From assembly GCF_900184945.1 (NCBI RefSeq), contig NZ_FXYF01000001.1, forward strand, positions 62,001-126,000: 64,000 nucleotides of DNA, written 5' to 3'. Each line of letters starts with the position of its first letter. Position 1 is the first letter of the stretch. A program made the position numbers and the translations under genes. This stretch comes from Antarctobacter aquimaris. GTDB lineage: Bacteria > Pseudomonadota > Alphaproteobacteria > Rhodobacterales > Rhodobacteraceae. Positions 19,301 to 30,070 of this stretch are shown here, in pieces. The notes under the pieces are model-generated. The model saw nothing but the letters and a program-made list of their open reading frames with translations, did no database searches and was not told where the DNA came from.

Positions 19301-21775
19301 CGTCGGCGAGGCGACCGGCCGGACGATCTGGCGTTCCACCGGGCGGCCCGAGGCTTCGGACAGGCGCAGGGTAATGGCGGCCTCCATCGGGCGGCCGTTC
19401 GGGTCGATGTCGGGCATCGGCAGGGCCAGCTGCGCGTTGCCGGTGACATCGGTGGTCAGGTCGGGCGGAAAGCTTTCGATCCGCACGTCGCTGTCGTCGT
19501 CATGGCGGCCAAAGCGGTAGCCGGGGAAGGTGTCGATCACAGTCCGGGTGGCCAGCCGCAGCTCGCCCTCGATCCGCAGGTCCGCGCCCGGCGCACCGAA
19601 CAGGTAGCGCGCATCGACGTTCAGCAGCGGCGGCGACAGCGGGTTGATCGGACCATCCGGCAGGTCGAGCGCAAAGTCGATCCTCTCGGGCACGAAGTCC
19701 TCGACCAGCACGGTTTCCGAGCTCAGCGCCGCGCCCTTGGGGTCGGCGTAGACGGCCACGCGCCAGGTGCCGCGCGGCACCGAGGGCGCCAGCGGCAGGG
19801 TGAACACATGCCCGCCCGAGGTGCCGCCGTCCGAGATGTGGCGCGAGTATTCCACGCCATCGGGCCGGGTCAGCACCACGGTCAGCGGCACGTCCGTCAC
19901 GGCATCGGCGCGGGCGTCGCGCAGCAGGGCGGTGACGTTGATCTCTTCGCCGGCGCGATAGGCGCCGCGGTCGGTGGCGATGAAGGCATCCAGCGGACCG
20001 GCGGGCGCGCGGCCGGCGACGCCCCGGTCGGACAGGTCAAAGGCCGGGTCCTTGAGCGACAGAAAGGCAAGGTCCTCCTCGCCGCGCTTGGCCATGACCA
20101 GCGCGGGGGCGGTGCCCGCGGTGCCGCGCAGCAGGCCCGGCGCAAAGCGCGCCACGCCCTCGGCATCGGTGGTCACCGTCTCGAGGATGCGGTTGGCCGA
20201 GGCCAGCAGCGACACCTCCAGCCCCGCCATCGGCGTGGCATCGCCCAGGTTGCGGGCAAAGACGGTCAGCCCGTCGGTGCCCTGGAGCGTGGTCAGGCCG
20301 ATGTCGGACAGGATGAACCACTGCGTCGCGCGGTCGTCGTCGCCGTTCTTCGGGTCCGGCACGGCGGCGGTCAGCGCATAGATCCCGGCGGGCAGGTCGC
20401 CCAGCGCCTCGCCCAGCGGCAGGCGGGTCAGCATGTCGGCGTTCAGGCGGTTCTCGACGACGCCGGTGCCGCGCCAGACCTCTTCGGCCAGCGTCTCGGC
20501 AAAGTAATCCTCGTCGTAGCGGCCCAGCGGGCGGCCGAAATAATCGTCGCGGATCGCCGCCACCAGATTGCGGTCGGTGACGCGGCGCAGCACCAGGTCG
20601 ACCTCTTCGAGGTTGACCGTCTCGATCGGCAGGCCCGCATCGGCGGTGCGCGGCAGCACGTAGGCGCGGCCCGGAAAGCTGACCCTGGGGGTGCGGTCGC
20701 TGACATAGGCGGTGATCGGAATGTCGCGCACCATTTCCTCGCCCGACTGCGCGGGCAGGCCCGAGCGGAAGGTGATGGTATAGCGCGACCCGTGTTCGAC
20801 CCCGGTCACGCAAAGCCGCTGGCTTTCCTGCACCACGGCCAGGCGGGCATCGGGCAGCTTGACGTAGGGCGCGTAGTCCTGCCCCGCCCGCACCAGCGGT
20901 TCGTTGAAGGTGGCACAGATGCGCGGCGCGGCGGTGTCGGCCTCGACCACGTGTTCCTCGACGCGAAAGCCGTATTTGCCCACCGCGTCGTCCAGCAGTT
21001 CGGTCACGTCGGCACGGCCGCCCAGCGTCTCGGCCAGGCGCAGGGCCGGGATCATGTCGCGGCCGCGGTTCTCGATCTCCAGCGCAAGGGCCAGATCGTA
21101 CAGCGCGGTGATGCGCAACGCGTCATCCTCGGCGCGCAGGTAGCCGTTGATCGCCGCCAGCATCGCCCGGGTTTCCGAGCGGGCCTTGTCCGCGCCCTGC
21201 TCGCGCTTGGCGTACAGGGCGTTCCACTGGCCATACTGCACCCACAGCGCCGGGTCGTCGTTCTGCGCCAGCGCGGAGCCGGTCCAGTGGATGGCATCGC
21301 GCAGGTTGCCCGATTCGCGCGCCTGCGTCGCGGCATCCAGCAGCGCGGCCACCGTGTAGCGGCCGCCGGCGTGGCGGATGGCGATGTCCATCGCTTCCTT
21401 GCGGGCCAGTGCGATGTCGTCGTCGGACAGGAAATCCAGCTCGGCCCGCCGGGTCTGCGCCAGGTCGCGCAGCGTCTGTGGCACGTCCACCGCCCGCCCC
21501 GAGATCGCGCCTTCGTAGGCAGCGCGGTCCGTCACGGCTGACTTCGGGAAACAGGCATTGGTCCGGCTGTTGAAGGTGAAGGCGATGCAGTCGGGCCGGT
21601 TCAGGCAGGTCTGCTGACAGGCATCGTAGGAGCTGTCAAAAAGGCTTTGCAGGTCATTCCCGGTGTAATCGATGTCACGGGTCACCACGAAACGCCTGTC
21701 GGGCACCGCTTCCTCGGCATGAACGGAAGACAGACCGACAATGGCCAGTGCAAGGCCCAGAGCAAAACGACGCAT
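16346..21775 (-). CDS. yfhM: Bacterial alpha-2-macroglobulin with N-terminal PAN/apple domain
   Basis: A large periplasmic protease trap thought to protect the envelope when the cell wall is breached. From the ATG at 21775 (after GGGAGC), the 1809-residue product has a signal peptide ending near VHA-EE, a Cys-rich PAN/apple-like module at about 25-95 (four Cys including QQTCLNRPDCIAF), macroglobulin domains, a bait region, and the thioester motif C1369-T-E-Q1372 in DAYPYGCTEQ, followed by the alpha-helical thioester domain. The thioester is intact. No C-terminal or N-terminal lipobox is visible. It heads an operon with a glycolipid-binding protein and pbpC. Confidence 0.95.
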   Translation of the reverse strand: MRRFALGLALAIVGLSSVHAEEAVPDRRFVVTRDIDYTGNDLQSLFDSSYDACQQTCLNRPDCIAFTFNSRTNACFPKSAVTDRAAYEGAISGRAVDVPQTLRDLAQTRRAELDFLSDDDIALARKEAMDIAIRHAGGRYTVAALLDAATQARESGNLRDAIHWTGSALAQNDDPALWVQYGQWNALYAKREQGADKARSETRAMLAAINGYLRAEDDALRITALYDLALALEIENRGRDMIPALRLAETLGGRADVTELLDDAVGKYGFRVEEHVVEADTAAPRICATFNEPLVRAGQDYAPYVKLPDARLAVVQESQRLCVTGVEHGSRYTITFRSGLPAQSGEEMVRDIPITAYVSDRTPRVSFPGRAYVLPRTADAGLPIETVNLEEVDLVLRRVTDRNLVAAIRDDYFGRPLGRYDEDYFAETLAEEVWRGTGVVENRLNADMLTRLPLGEALGDLPAGIYALTAAVPDPKNGDDDRATQWFILSDIGLTTLQGTDGLTVFARNLGDATPMAGLEVSLLASANRILETVTTDAEGVARFAPGLLRGTAGTAPALVMAKRGEEDLAFLSLKDPAFDLSDRGVAGRAPAGPLDAFIATDRGAYRAGEEINVTALLRDARADAVTDVPLTVVLTRPDGVEYSRHISDGGTSGGHVFTLPLAPSVPRGTWRVAVYADPKGAALSSETVLVEDFVPERIDFALDLPDGPINPLSPPLLNVDARYLFGAPGADLRIEGELRLATRTVIDTFPGYRFGRHDDDSDVRIESFPPDLTTDVTGNAQLALPMPDIDPNGRPMEAAITLRLSEASGRPVERQIVRPVASPTPMIGIKPAAEDFAEGAEARFSVIAVGPDLKAQEMEIAWQVNRVNTRYQWYQSYGSWYWEPVTSRETVARGDGTLGVDPFVIAADVDWGSYEVVVERKDGAYLSSSMAFSAGWYAPADAADAPDMLEMSLDKPAYAEGETATLRMVPRYAGKALVTVLADRVISMQAVDVTEGETTLALPVTADWGAGVYVTAQVIRPMDVNAGQNPARALGLTHAAVDPGDAKLNVAFDAPEEIAPRSPLTAKVMIDNVAPGETAYVTVAAVDLGILNLTGFDTPDPAGYYFGQRRLGVEMRDIYGRLIDGMNGAMGSIRSGGDGDAGMRLQSPPPTEAMVAFFSGLVPVGEDGSAEVSFDIPDFNGTVRLMAVAWSPKGVGSAEADVLVRDPVVISASLPRFLAPGDQSRLLLEFTHVKGDAGAMPLEVTTDGVTLDTAILPAAVTLAKGEKQALELPLTADTVGDHKIEIALTAPDGQRLTKTLTLGVRANDPDIGTTRRLELAAGQTFTLDTEVFAGLRAESASALVSAGPLARFDVPGMMASLDAYPYGCTEQVTSKALPLLYLSAIAEPLGLGGKDRIDLRIEQSITQVLTRQASNGAFGLWGAWSGDFWLDAYVTDFLGRARAAGHEVPEIAWRNALDNLRNRIAYAPDFDKGGEDIAYALMVLAREGAAAMGDLRYYADERAEAFATPLAQAQLGAALASYGDQPRADAMFGRAAARLAAIPASQVDGYREDYGSTLRDAAGMLALAVEARSDRLDRNDIVRRISAVSRPLSTQEKAWALLAAHAMVQDPTVSGLALNGEALSGPFVRRMGAADLTDPVTLTNTSDKPTDITLTTLGKPSGATEATGYGYALTRDYYTLTGDPVTEIRAGDRLVTVLTVLPSDKENARLIVDDALPAGFEIDNPNLLRAGDVRALDWLTLADATHTEFRSDRFLAALDRGDQGSLQLAYIVRAVSPGTFHHPAALVEDMYRPEYRANTASGSVTILP

Positions 21776-21813
21776 CAAAAGCTCCCTTCGGATCAATGCC
21801 TCCCATCTTGTCA

Positions 21814-21827
21814 TGCGACATGTCGCA
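21814..21827. promoter_or_regulatory. 14-bp perfect palindrome in the A2M / histidine kinase divergent gap
   Basis: TGCGACATGTCGCA is a perfect 14-bp palindrome, 38 bp upstream of the alpha-2-macroglobulin ATG and 118 bp upstream of the histidine-kinase ATG. Its size and place suggest a dimeric-regulator operator. I do not recognise the regulator, and one perfect 14-mer could be chance. Confidence 0.4.
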
Positions 21828-21945
21828 AAACAACGATTCGGCAGGTCCGGGATACCCGACCCCGCCCCAGCGTCGCATGGGAGGGATTTACAGGATGTTC
21901 ACCTTGACGCTGCAAGAGTCGGACGAGTCTGACGGAGGGCTTTGA

Positions 21946-24504
<2,559 letters not shown>

Positions 24505-24520
24505 CGGGGCGCTTGGTGGA

Positions 24521-25306
24521 TCAGGCCGACAGCGCCTGTGCCTCGGCCGGACGCAGAAAGGCGGGACGGTCGGGCTCGGACAGGTCAGGCTCAAAGCGGT
24601 AGCCGCCCAGGTCGAACTCCAGCAGGCCCGCCGGGTCGGTCAGACGACGCTGGACGATGTAGCGCGCCATGGCGCCCCGCGCCCGCTTGGCGAAAAAGCT
24701 GACGATCTTCGGACCGGCCGGCTTGTCCTCCATGAACTGCGGCGTGATCACCCGCAGCTTCAGCGCCTTGTCCGGCACCGCGCCGAAATATTCCTGGCTG
24801 GCGCAGTTCACCAGCACGCCGCTGCCCAGCGCCTGCCCCTGCGCGTTCAGCGCCTTGGCGATCTGGTCGCGCCAGTAGTCATAGAGGCTCGCCCCCCGCC
24901 GCGTCTTCAGCCGCGATCCCATCTCCAGCCGGTAGGCCTGGATCGCGTCCAGCGGTCGCAACAGGCCATAGAGGCCCGACAGGATCCGCAGGTGATCCTG
25001 CGCCCAGGCCATCTCGTCCGCGTCCAGCGACCCGGCCTCCAGCCCCATGTAGGTGTCGCCGGCAAAGGCCAGCGCGGCGGGGCGCAGGTCCTCAGGGCCG
25101 GGCGTGTCCGAAAAGGCGCGGAACCTGTCGCGGTTCAGGCGGGCAAGGTCATCCGAGAGGTCCATCAGCCCCTTGAGGTCCGTCAGGGTCAGGTTGCGCG
25201 CGGTCCTGGCCAGCCGCTGCGCGTCCGCCTCGAACTCCGGCGCGGTCATCTCGACCTGCCGCTCCTGCCAATCCAGCCGCTTGGCCGGGGAAATCACCAC
25301 CAGCAT
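24521..25306 (-). CDS. yaaA: Peroxide stress protein YaaA (UPF0246)
   Basis: DNA-binding/iron-limiting protein of the peroxide response in E. coli. The 261-residue product has the family's [13 protein letters not shown] start, the FAGDTYMGL stretch, [23 protein letters not shown], and the [11 protein letters not shown] motif. Length is standard. GGAGG lies 6 bases before the ATG. It converges with the histidine-kinase gene and lies 65 bp downstream of recQ on the same strand, so the two may share a transcript. Confidence 0.93.
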   Translation of the reverse strand: MLVVISPAKRLDWQERQVEMTAPEFEADAQRLARTARNLTLTDLKGLMDLSDDLARLNRDRFRAFSDTPGPEDLRPAALAFAGDTYMGLEAGSLDADEMAWAQDHLRILSGLYGLLRPLDAIQAYRLEMGSRLKTRRGASLYDYWRDQIAKALNAQGQALGSGVLVNCASQEYFGAVPDKALKLRVITPQFMEDKPAGPKIVSFFAKRARGAMARYIVQRRLTDPAGLLEFDLGGYRFEPDLSEPDRPAFLRPAEAQALSA

Positions 25307-25371
25307 GGGTTGCCTCCGCTTGTCCTCTTGCCACCCGATCTAGGGCCGGACAGGGCCAAGGTCCACCCGCC

Positions 25372-27432
25372 TCAGCCCTGTGCCGCCTCGCGCAGCACCT
25401 CGTGGAAGGCCGCGCCAAAGCGTTCGGCGCGCCGGTCGCCCAGGACCCGGTCCAGGTCTTCGCGGTCCACGGGCGGGCGTTCGGCCAGTTTCGCCAGCAT
25501 GGCCGCCGTGCAGGACAGCGGTTTTTCCGTGCCGTCCGCGCCGCGCACCAGCGCCGCCTGCGCTTCCAGCAGGGCATCGTAGACCGCGCCGGTGCCACTG
25601 GCCGCCAGCTTGCGGCGGCGCGGGTGCATCTCCTCGGCGCTGCCGTTCAACACTTCGAGAAAGGCGCGGCCATACCCTTCCAGCTTTTTCGCGCCGACGC
25701 CGTTGATCCGCGCCATGTCGTCCAGCGTGGCAGGTCGCCGTTCCGCCATCTCGATCAACGTCTTGTCGTTGAAGATCATGTAGGGCGGCAGCCGGGCCTC
25801 CTTGGCCAGCGAAGTGCGCAGCGCCTTGAGGGCCGAGAACATCGGCGCATGTTCCTCGCTGACCAGCGCCTTGACCGCCGGGCGCCGCTCGGTCGCGTTG
25901 GTCATCGCGTCGCGGCGCAGCGCGATCTCCTGCTCGCCGCGCAGGATCGGCAGGGCGCGGTCGGTCATGACCAGCGCGCCGTGCCGCTCGGAATCCGGGC
26001 GCATCAGGTCATGGCCCATCATCTGCCGGAACACCGCCTGCCACTGGCCCTTCTTCAGGTCCTTGCCGACGCCGAAGGTGGGCAGCTTGTCATGGCCACG
26101 GCTCAGCACCTTGTCGGTCTCGTTGCCCAGCAGGATGTCGATCAGGTGCCCCATGCCAAAGCTTTCGTCGGTGCGCAGCGCCGCCGACAGCGCCTTGCGC
26201 ACCGCCTCGGTCCCGTCGAACAGCTCTGGCGGCGCGTCGCAGAGATCGCAGTTGCCGCAATTGCCCGCCGCTTCGCCAAAATAGGCCAGCAGCGCCTTGC
26301 GCCGGCAGCCCTGCGCCTCGGCCAGCCCCAGCAGCGCGTTCAGCCGCCCGTGATCGGCGGCGCGGCGTTCCGGCGGCGCCAGCCCCTCGTCGATCTGCGA
26401 CCGGCGCAGGCGGATGTCCTCGGCGCCGTACAGGGTCAGCGTCTCGGCGGGCGCACCGTCGCGCCCGGCGCGGCCGATCTCCTGGTAATAGGACTCGATC
26501 GACTTGGGCAGGTCGGCATGGGCGACCCAGCGGATGTCGGGCTTGTCCACCCCCATGCCAAAGGCCACCGTCGCCACCACGATCAGCCCGTCCTCGGTGG
26601 CAAAGCGTTCCTCGACATGACGGCGGTCGTCCGCCTCCATCCCGCCGTGGTAGTGGCAGGCGGAATGCCCCTCCTCGCGCAGCGCCCGCGCGATGCCCTC
26701 GGTCTTGGCCCGGGTGCCGCAATAGACGATGCCGGACTGCCCGCGCCGCGCCGCGGCAAAGCTGAGGATCTGCGCGCGCGGCCCGTCCTTGGGCTGAAAG
26801 GCCAGGTGGATGTTCGGCCGGTCAAACCCGCGCAGGAAGGTCGTCGGCACCACGCCGTCGAACAGCCGCGTCACCATCTCCTCGCGGGTTTCCTCGTCCG
26901 CCGTCGCGGTAAAGGCCGCCAGCGGCACGCCCAGCGCGCGCCGCAGCTCGCCGATGCGCAGGTAGTCGGGGCGGAAATCATGCCCCCACTGGCTGACGCA
27001 ATGCGCCTCGTCCACCGCGATCAGCGAGACACCGGCCTGCGCCAGCATCCGCTGCGTGCCGGCGTTGGCCAGCCGCTCGGGCGCGAGGTAGAGCAGCTTC
27101 AGCGCGCCGGAATGCAGCATGTCCCAGACGGCGTCGGTCTCTTCGGGCGTATTGCCCGAGGTCAGCGCGCCGGCCGCCACCCCGGCCTCGCGCAAGCCGC
27201 GCACTTGGTCGCGCATAAGGGCGATCAGCGGCGAAATCACCACCGTCACCCCCTCCCGGATCAGCGCAGGCAGCTGGAAACACAGGGATTTGCCACCGCC
27301 AGTGGGCATGATGGCCAGCACGTTCTCACCCGCCGCCACGGCCTCGACGATCTCGCCCTGGCCGGGGCGAAAGGTCTCGAAACCAAAGATTTCCTGCAAA
27401 AGCGCCTCGGCGCCCCCGGCATCGCGCGGCAT
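25372..27432 (-). CDS. recQ: ATP-dependent DNA helicase RecQ
   Basis: Superfamily 2 3'-5' helicase for recombination and fork repair. The product has Walker A MPTGGGKSLCFQLP, the DEAH box in AVDEAHCVSQWGHDFRPDY, helicase C motifs ending QEIGRAGRDG, the zinc cysteines (CRRKALLAYFG ... CGNCDLC), the RQC domain, and a C-terminal HRDC domain (about 530-605) with a further tail. The ATG at 27432 with AGGA before it gives 686 residues; an ATG 17 codons upstream has no ribosome-binding site. The C-terminal tail of about 80 residues after HRDC is seen in alphaproteobacterial RecQ. Confidence 0.95.
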   Translation of the reverse strand: MPRDAGGAEALLQEIFGFETFRPGQGEIVEAVAAGENVLAIMPTGGGKSLCFQLPALIREGVTVVISPLIALMRDQVRGLREAGVAAGALTSGNTPEETDAVWDMLHSGALKLLYLAPERLANAGTQRMLAQAGVSLIAVDEAHCVSQWGHDFRPDYLRIGELRRALGVPLAAFTATADEETREEMVTRLFDGVVPTTFLRGFDRPNIHLAFQPKDGPRAQILSFAAARRGQSGIVYCGTRAKTEGIARALREEGHSACHYHGGMEADDRRHVEERFATEDGLIVVATVAFGMGVDKPDIRWVAHADLPKSIESYYQEIGRAGRDGAPAETLTLYGAEDIRLRRSQIDEGLAPPERRAADHGRLNALLGLAEAQGCRRKALLAYFGEAAGNCGNCDLCDAPPELFDGTEAVRKALSAALRTDESFGMGHLIDILLGNETDKVLSRGHDKLPTFGVGKDLKKGQWQAVFRQMMGHDLMRPDSERHGALVMTDRALPILRGEQEIALRRDAMTNATERRPAVKALVSEEHAPMFSALKALRTSLAKEARLPPYMIFNDKTLIEMAERRPATLDDMARINGVGAKKLEGYGRAFLEVLNGSAEEMHPRRRKLAASGTGAVYDALLEAQAALVRGADGTEKPLSCTAAMLAKLAERPPVDREDLDRVLGDRRAERFGAAFHEVLREAAQG

Positions 27433-27572
27433 GGGTCTGTCCTGTCGGATCTGTCTGGACTGCTCTTGACGTGACAGTCTCATACCCGGATTCGGTTGAT
27501 CAAGCCCTCATGACCACAAAATATGCGATCAACGCCCTGTTTCAGGCGAAACCGGCCCCGGGCAAAGCCGCG

Positions 27573-27866
27573 TCAGAAGCCGTAGAAGAAACCGGCGTTG
27601 TTGCGAAGGATGATCTGCAAGGCATAGACCCCGATCAGCGCGACCAGCGGCGCCAGGTCCAGCCCGCCCATCGCCGGCAGCAGGCGGCGGATGCGCGAAT
27701 ACAGCGGATCCAGCAACCGGTTCAGCCCGTGCCAGATCTGCGCCACCAGCGGCTGGCGCAGGTTCAGCACCTGGAAGTTGATCAGCCAGCTCATGATCAC
27801 ATGCGCGACGATGACAAAGACCACGATGCTGAGGATCATGTTCAGGATCTGAAAGAGCGACACCAT
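27573..27866 (-). CDS. yggT: YggT family membrane protein
   Basis: A small inner-membrane protein of 97 residues with two hydrophobic hairpins (about 4-27 and 68-88) and the family pattern SWLINFQVLN...PLYSRIRRLLP between them. YggT proteins are linked to osmotic tolerance and cell-division or secretion contexts; the exact role is unclear. It lies 140 bp upstream of recQ on the same strand. AAGG nine bases before the ATG is the likely ribosome-binding site. Confidence 0.9.
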   Translation of the reverse strand: MVSLFQILNMILSIVVFVIVAHVIMSWLINFQVLNLRQPLVAQIWHGLNRLLDPLYSRIRRLLPAMGGLDLAPLVALIGVYALQIILRNNAGFFYGF

Positions 27867-27996
27867 GGCCAGGAACCTTTTTCTGCGACGACCGGACCAG
27901 ACCTATGCGCTTGCGCCGGCAAGGACAAGTGTGCCGCAAGGTCGTGATTGACGCTGGCCGCCCGCGCGCACATCACGGCCCGCAAAGGAGCCCCCG

Positions 27997-28536
27997 ATGT
28001 ACCCCTTCCTGCGTCTTGCCAACAACATGCGCGCCGCCCGCCGCGCGCCCAGGCTCGGCCTGTTCGAAACCCATGTCTCGGACCACCTGTGCCTGCCCTG
28101 GGATCTCGACCTGTGGATGGAGCTCAACAACGGCCGCACCCTGACGCTCTATGACCTGGGCCGCATCCCGCTGGCCCAGCGCACCGGCCTGATCGACCTC
28201 ATGCGCCGCCGCCGCTGGGGCCTGACCATCGCCGGCTCGGTGGTGCGCTACCGTCGCCGCGTGCGGATGTGGGACAGGATCCGGATCCACTCGCGCGTGC
28301 TGGGCTGGGACCGCCGCTTTTTCTACATAGACCAGTCGATGTGGCGGCCGGACGGCACCTGCACCAGCCAGGCGGTGTTCCGCGCCGCCCTGACCGACGA
28401 TGCCGGAATCGTGACCACGGACCGGATCGCCGCCGCCATGAGTGTCGCGCCGGACAGCCCGCCGCTGCCGGCCTGGGTTCAGGCCTGGTCGGATGCCGAG
28501 GACCTGCGCCCCTGGCCCCCGGAACGGCACGGCTGA
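27997..28536 (+). CDS. Hot-dog fold acyl-CoA thioesterase
   Basis: The 179-residue protein has a thioesterase-like pattern: LPWDLDLWMELNNGRTLTLYDLGR corresponds to the MNN-x-RY region of 4-hydroxybenzoyl-CoA-thioesterase-like enzymes, followed by a basic beta-sheet region VVRYRRRVRMWDRIRIHSRVLGWD. The substrate is unknown. AAGGAG lies 6 bases before the ATG. It diverges from yggT and is followed after 160 bp (with a hairpin repeat) by an MFS transporter, so any co-transcription is doubtful. Confidence 0.8.
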   Translation: MYPFLRLANNMRAARRAPRLGLFETHVSDHLCLPWDLDLWMELNNGRTLTLYDLGRIPLAQRTGLIDLMRRRRWGLTIAGSVVRYRRRVRMWDRIRIHSRVLGWDRRFFYIDQSMWRPDGTCTSQAVFRAALTDDAGIVTTDRIAAAMSVAPDSPPLPAWVQAWSDAEDLRPWPPERHG

Positions 28537-28547
28537 CGGACCCCAGG

Positions 28548-28616
28548 TTTCTTCTGGCCGCAAATATCTCGGGGGAGTCGACCGCAGGGAGACGGGGGCA
28601 GAGCCCCCTTTTTTCC
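28548..28616. repeat. G-rich intergenic hairpin repeat, copy 2
   Basis: TTTCTTCTGGCCGCAAATAT, then CTCGGGGGAGTCG, a short variable segment and GGGGGCAGAGCCCCC followed by a run of six T. This copy, oriented along the thioesterase gene, has the form of a rho-independent terminator; the other copies mostly lack the long T-run. Confidence 0.75.
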
Positions 28617-28699
28617 GGCAAGGCCGCAATCGCCGTGCATCCCCCTTGCCACCGCACCACCCGGCCTGTTCTATCGCGCCATTCCGCAAAGGGGCAGCC

Positions 28700-30070
28700 A
28701 TGTCACATCCAACCAAGAGACAGCGCATCTGGGGCTGGATGTTCTTTGACTGGGCGCAACAGCCCTATGCGACGCTGGGCCTGACCTTCATCTTCAGCCC
28801 CTATTTCGCCGCCGTCGCGGCGGGGTATTTCGTGGCGCAGGGCGTGCCGCTGGACGGCGCCAAGGCCAATGCGCAAAGCCTGTGGTCCTCGGCGCAGACC
28901 GTCGCCGGGCTGGCCATCGCCTTTTCGGCGCCGCTGCTGGGCGCCTGGGCCGACGCCACCGGGCGCAAACGGCCCTGGTTCTGGCTGTTCACGATCCTCG
29001 CCATCCTCTGCGCCTTTTCGCTGTGGTTCCTGGAACCGGACGGCACGGGGCTGATCGCGGTGCTGGCGCTGTTCTGGATCGGCTTCGTCGCCTCGGAATC
29101 CGCCTTCAACCTGAACAACGCGATCCTGCCCAGCCTCGGCACGCAGGAAGAGGTGGGCCGCATCTCGGGCACCGCCACCGCCTTTGGCTATTGGGGCGGG
29201 GTTCTGGCGCTGTTCCTGATGCTGCTGTTCTTCGCCGAGAACGAGACCGGCAAGACGCTGATCGGCCTCGACCCGGCCTTCGGGCTGGACCCGGACGCGC
29301 GCGAGGGCACGCGTTTTGTCGGCCCCTTCATCGCGCTCTGGTTCGGGATCTTCCTGGTGCCCTTCTTCCTGTGGAACCGCGACGATCCGCTGGAGCGCAA
29401 GAAGCCCGAAAGCGTGACCCGCGTGCTGTCCGATCTCTGGGCCTCCATCGTCCGCGTGTCGCACCGCAAGTCCTGCCGCAATTTCCTGCTGGCCTCGCTG
29501 TTCTACCGCGACGCGCTGACCGCGCTTTATGCCTATGGCGGCATCTATGCCACGCTGGTGCTGGATTGGCAGGTGACGCAGATCGGCGTCTTCGGCATCA
29601 TCGCCGCTGTCGCCGCCGCCGTGCTGTCCTGGGCCGGGGGGATCGCGGATGAACGGCTGGGGCCAAAGCCGGTGATCGTCTTCTGCATCTGGGTGCTGAT
29701 CGTCGTCGGCTGCATCATCATCGGCATGTCGCGCGAAAGCCTGTTCGGCCAGCCCCTGGCCCCCGGCTCGGTGCTCCCGGACCTGATCTTCTACGCCTGC
29801 GGTGCGGCGATCGGCGGCGCGGGCGGCGCGCTCTATTCTGCCTCGCGCTCGATGATGGTACGGCACTGCAACCCTGCCCGCCCGGCCGAAGGGTTCGGCC
29901 TGTTCGCGCTGGCGGGCAAGGCGACGGCTTTCCTTGCCCCGGCGCTGATCACCCTGTTCACGATCGTGACACAGTCGAACCAGCTGGGCTTTCTTCCGGT
30001 GATCGGCCTTTTCGCCGCCGGGCTGGTTCTGCTAGTCTGGGTCAACCCGATGGGAGACCGCGTTTCATGA
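28700..30070 (+). CDS. MFS transporter, vacuole effluxer Atg22-like
   Basis: Inner-membrane transporter of about 456 residues and roughly 12 helices. The N-terminal WGWMFFDWAQQPYATLGLTFIFSPYF segment and the GKATAFLAPALITLF segment near the end match the Atg22-like/UMF1 branch of the major facilitator superfamily, whose bacterial substrates are mostly unknown. The ATG at 28700, preceded by AAGGGG, gives the proper family N-terminus; the open frame further upstream overlaps the thioesterase gene and is rejected. It overlaps mepA by 4 bp (ATGA). Confidence 0.88.
   Translation: MSHPTKRQRIWGWMFFDWAQQPYATLGLTFIFSPYFAAVAAGYFVAQGVPLDGAKANAQSLWSSAQTVAGLAIAFSAPLLGAWADATGRKRPWFWLFTILAILCAFSLWFLEPDGTGLIAVLALFWIGFVASESAFNLNNAILPSLGTQEEVGRISGTATAFGYWGGVLALFLMLLFFAENETGKTLIGLDPAFGLDPDAREGTRFVGPFIALWFGIFLVPFFLWNRDDPLERKKPESVTRVLSDLWASIVRVSHRKSCRNFLLASLFYRDALTALYAYGGIYATLVLDWQVTQIGVFGIIAAVAAAVLSWAGGIADERLGPKPVIVFCIWVLIVVGCIIIGMSRESLFGQPLAPGSVLPDLIFYACGAAIGGAGGALYSASRSMMVRHCNPARPAEGFGLFALAGKATAFLAPALITLFTIVTQSNQLGFLPVIGLFAAGLVLLVWVNPMGDRVS

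Noticed and set aside
16427-21541. 1704-codon open frame on the plus strand across the A2M gene
   Set aside because: It is antisense to a well-supported 1809-residue alpha-2-macroglobulin; long antisense frames are common in high-GC DNA, and the translation is Arg/Gly/His/Gln-rich with no domain pattern.
21748-21945. Possible leader ORF ending at the histidine-kinase start
   Set aside because: Its stop directly precedes the kinase ATG, but no ribosome-binding site or protein-like composition is seen; the GGAGGG there serves the kinase.
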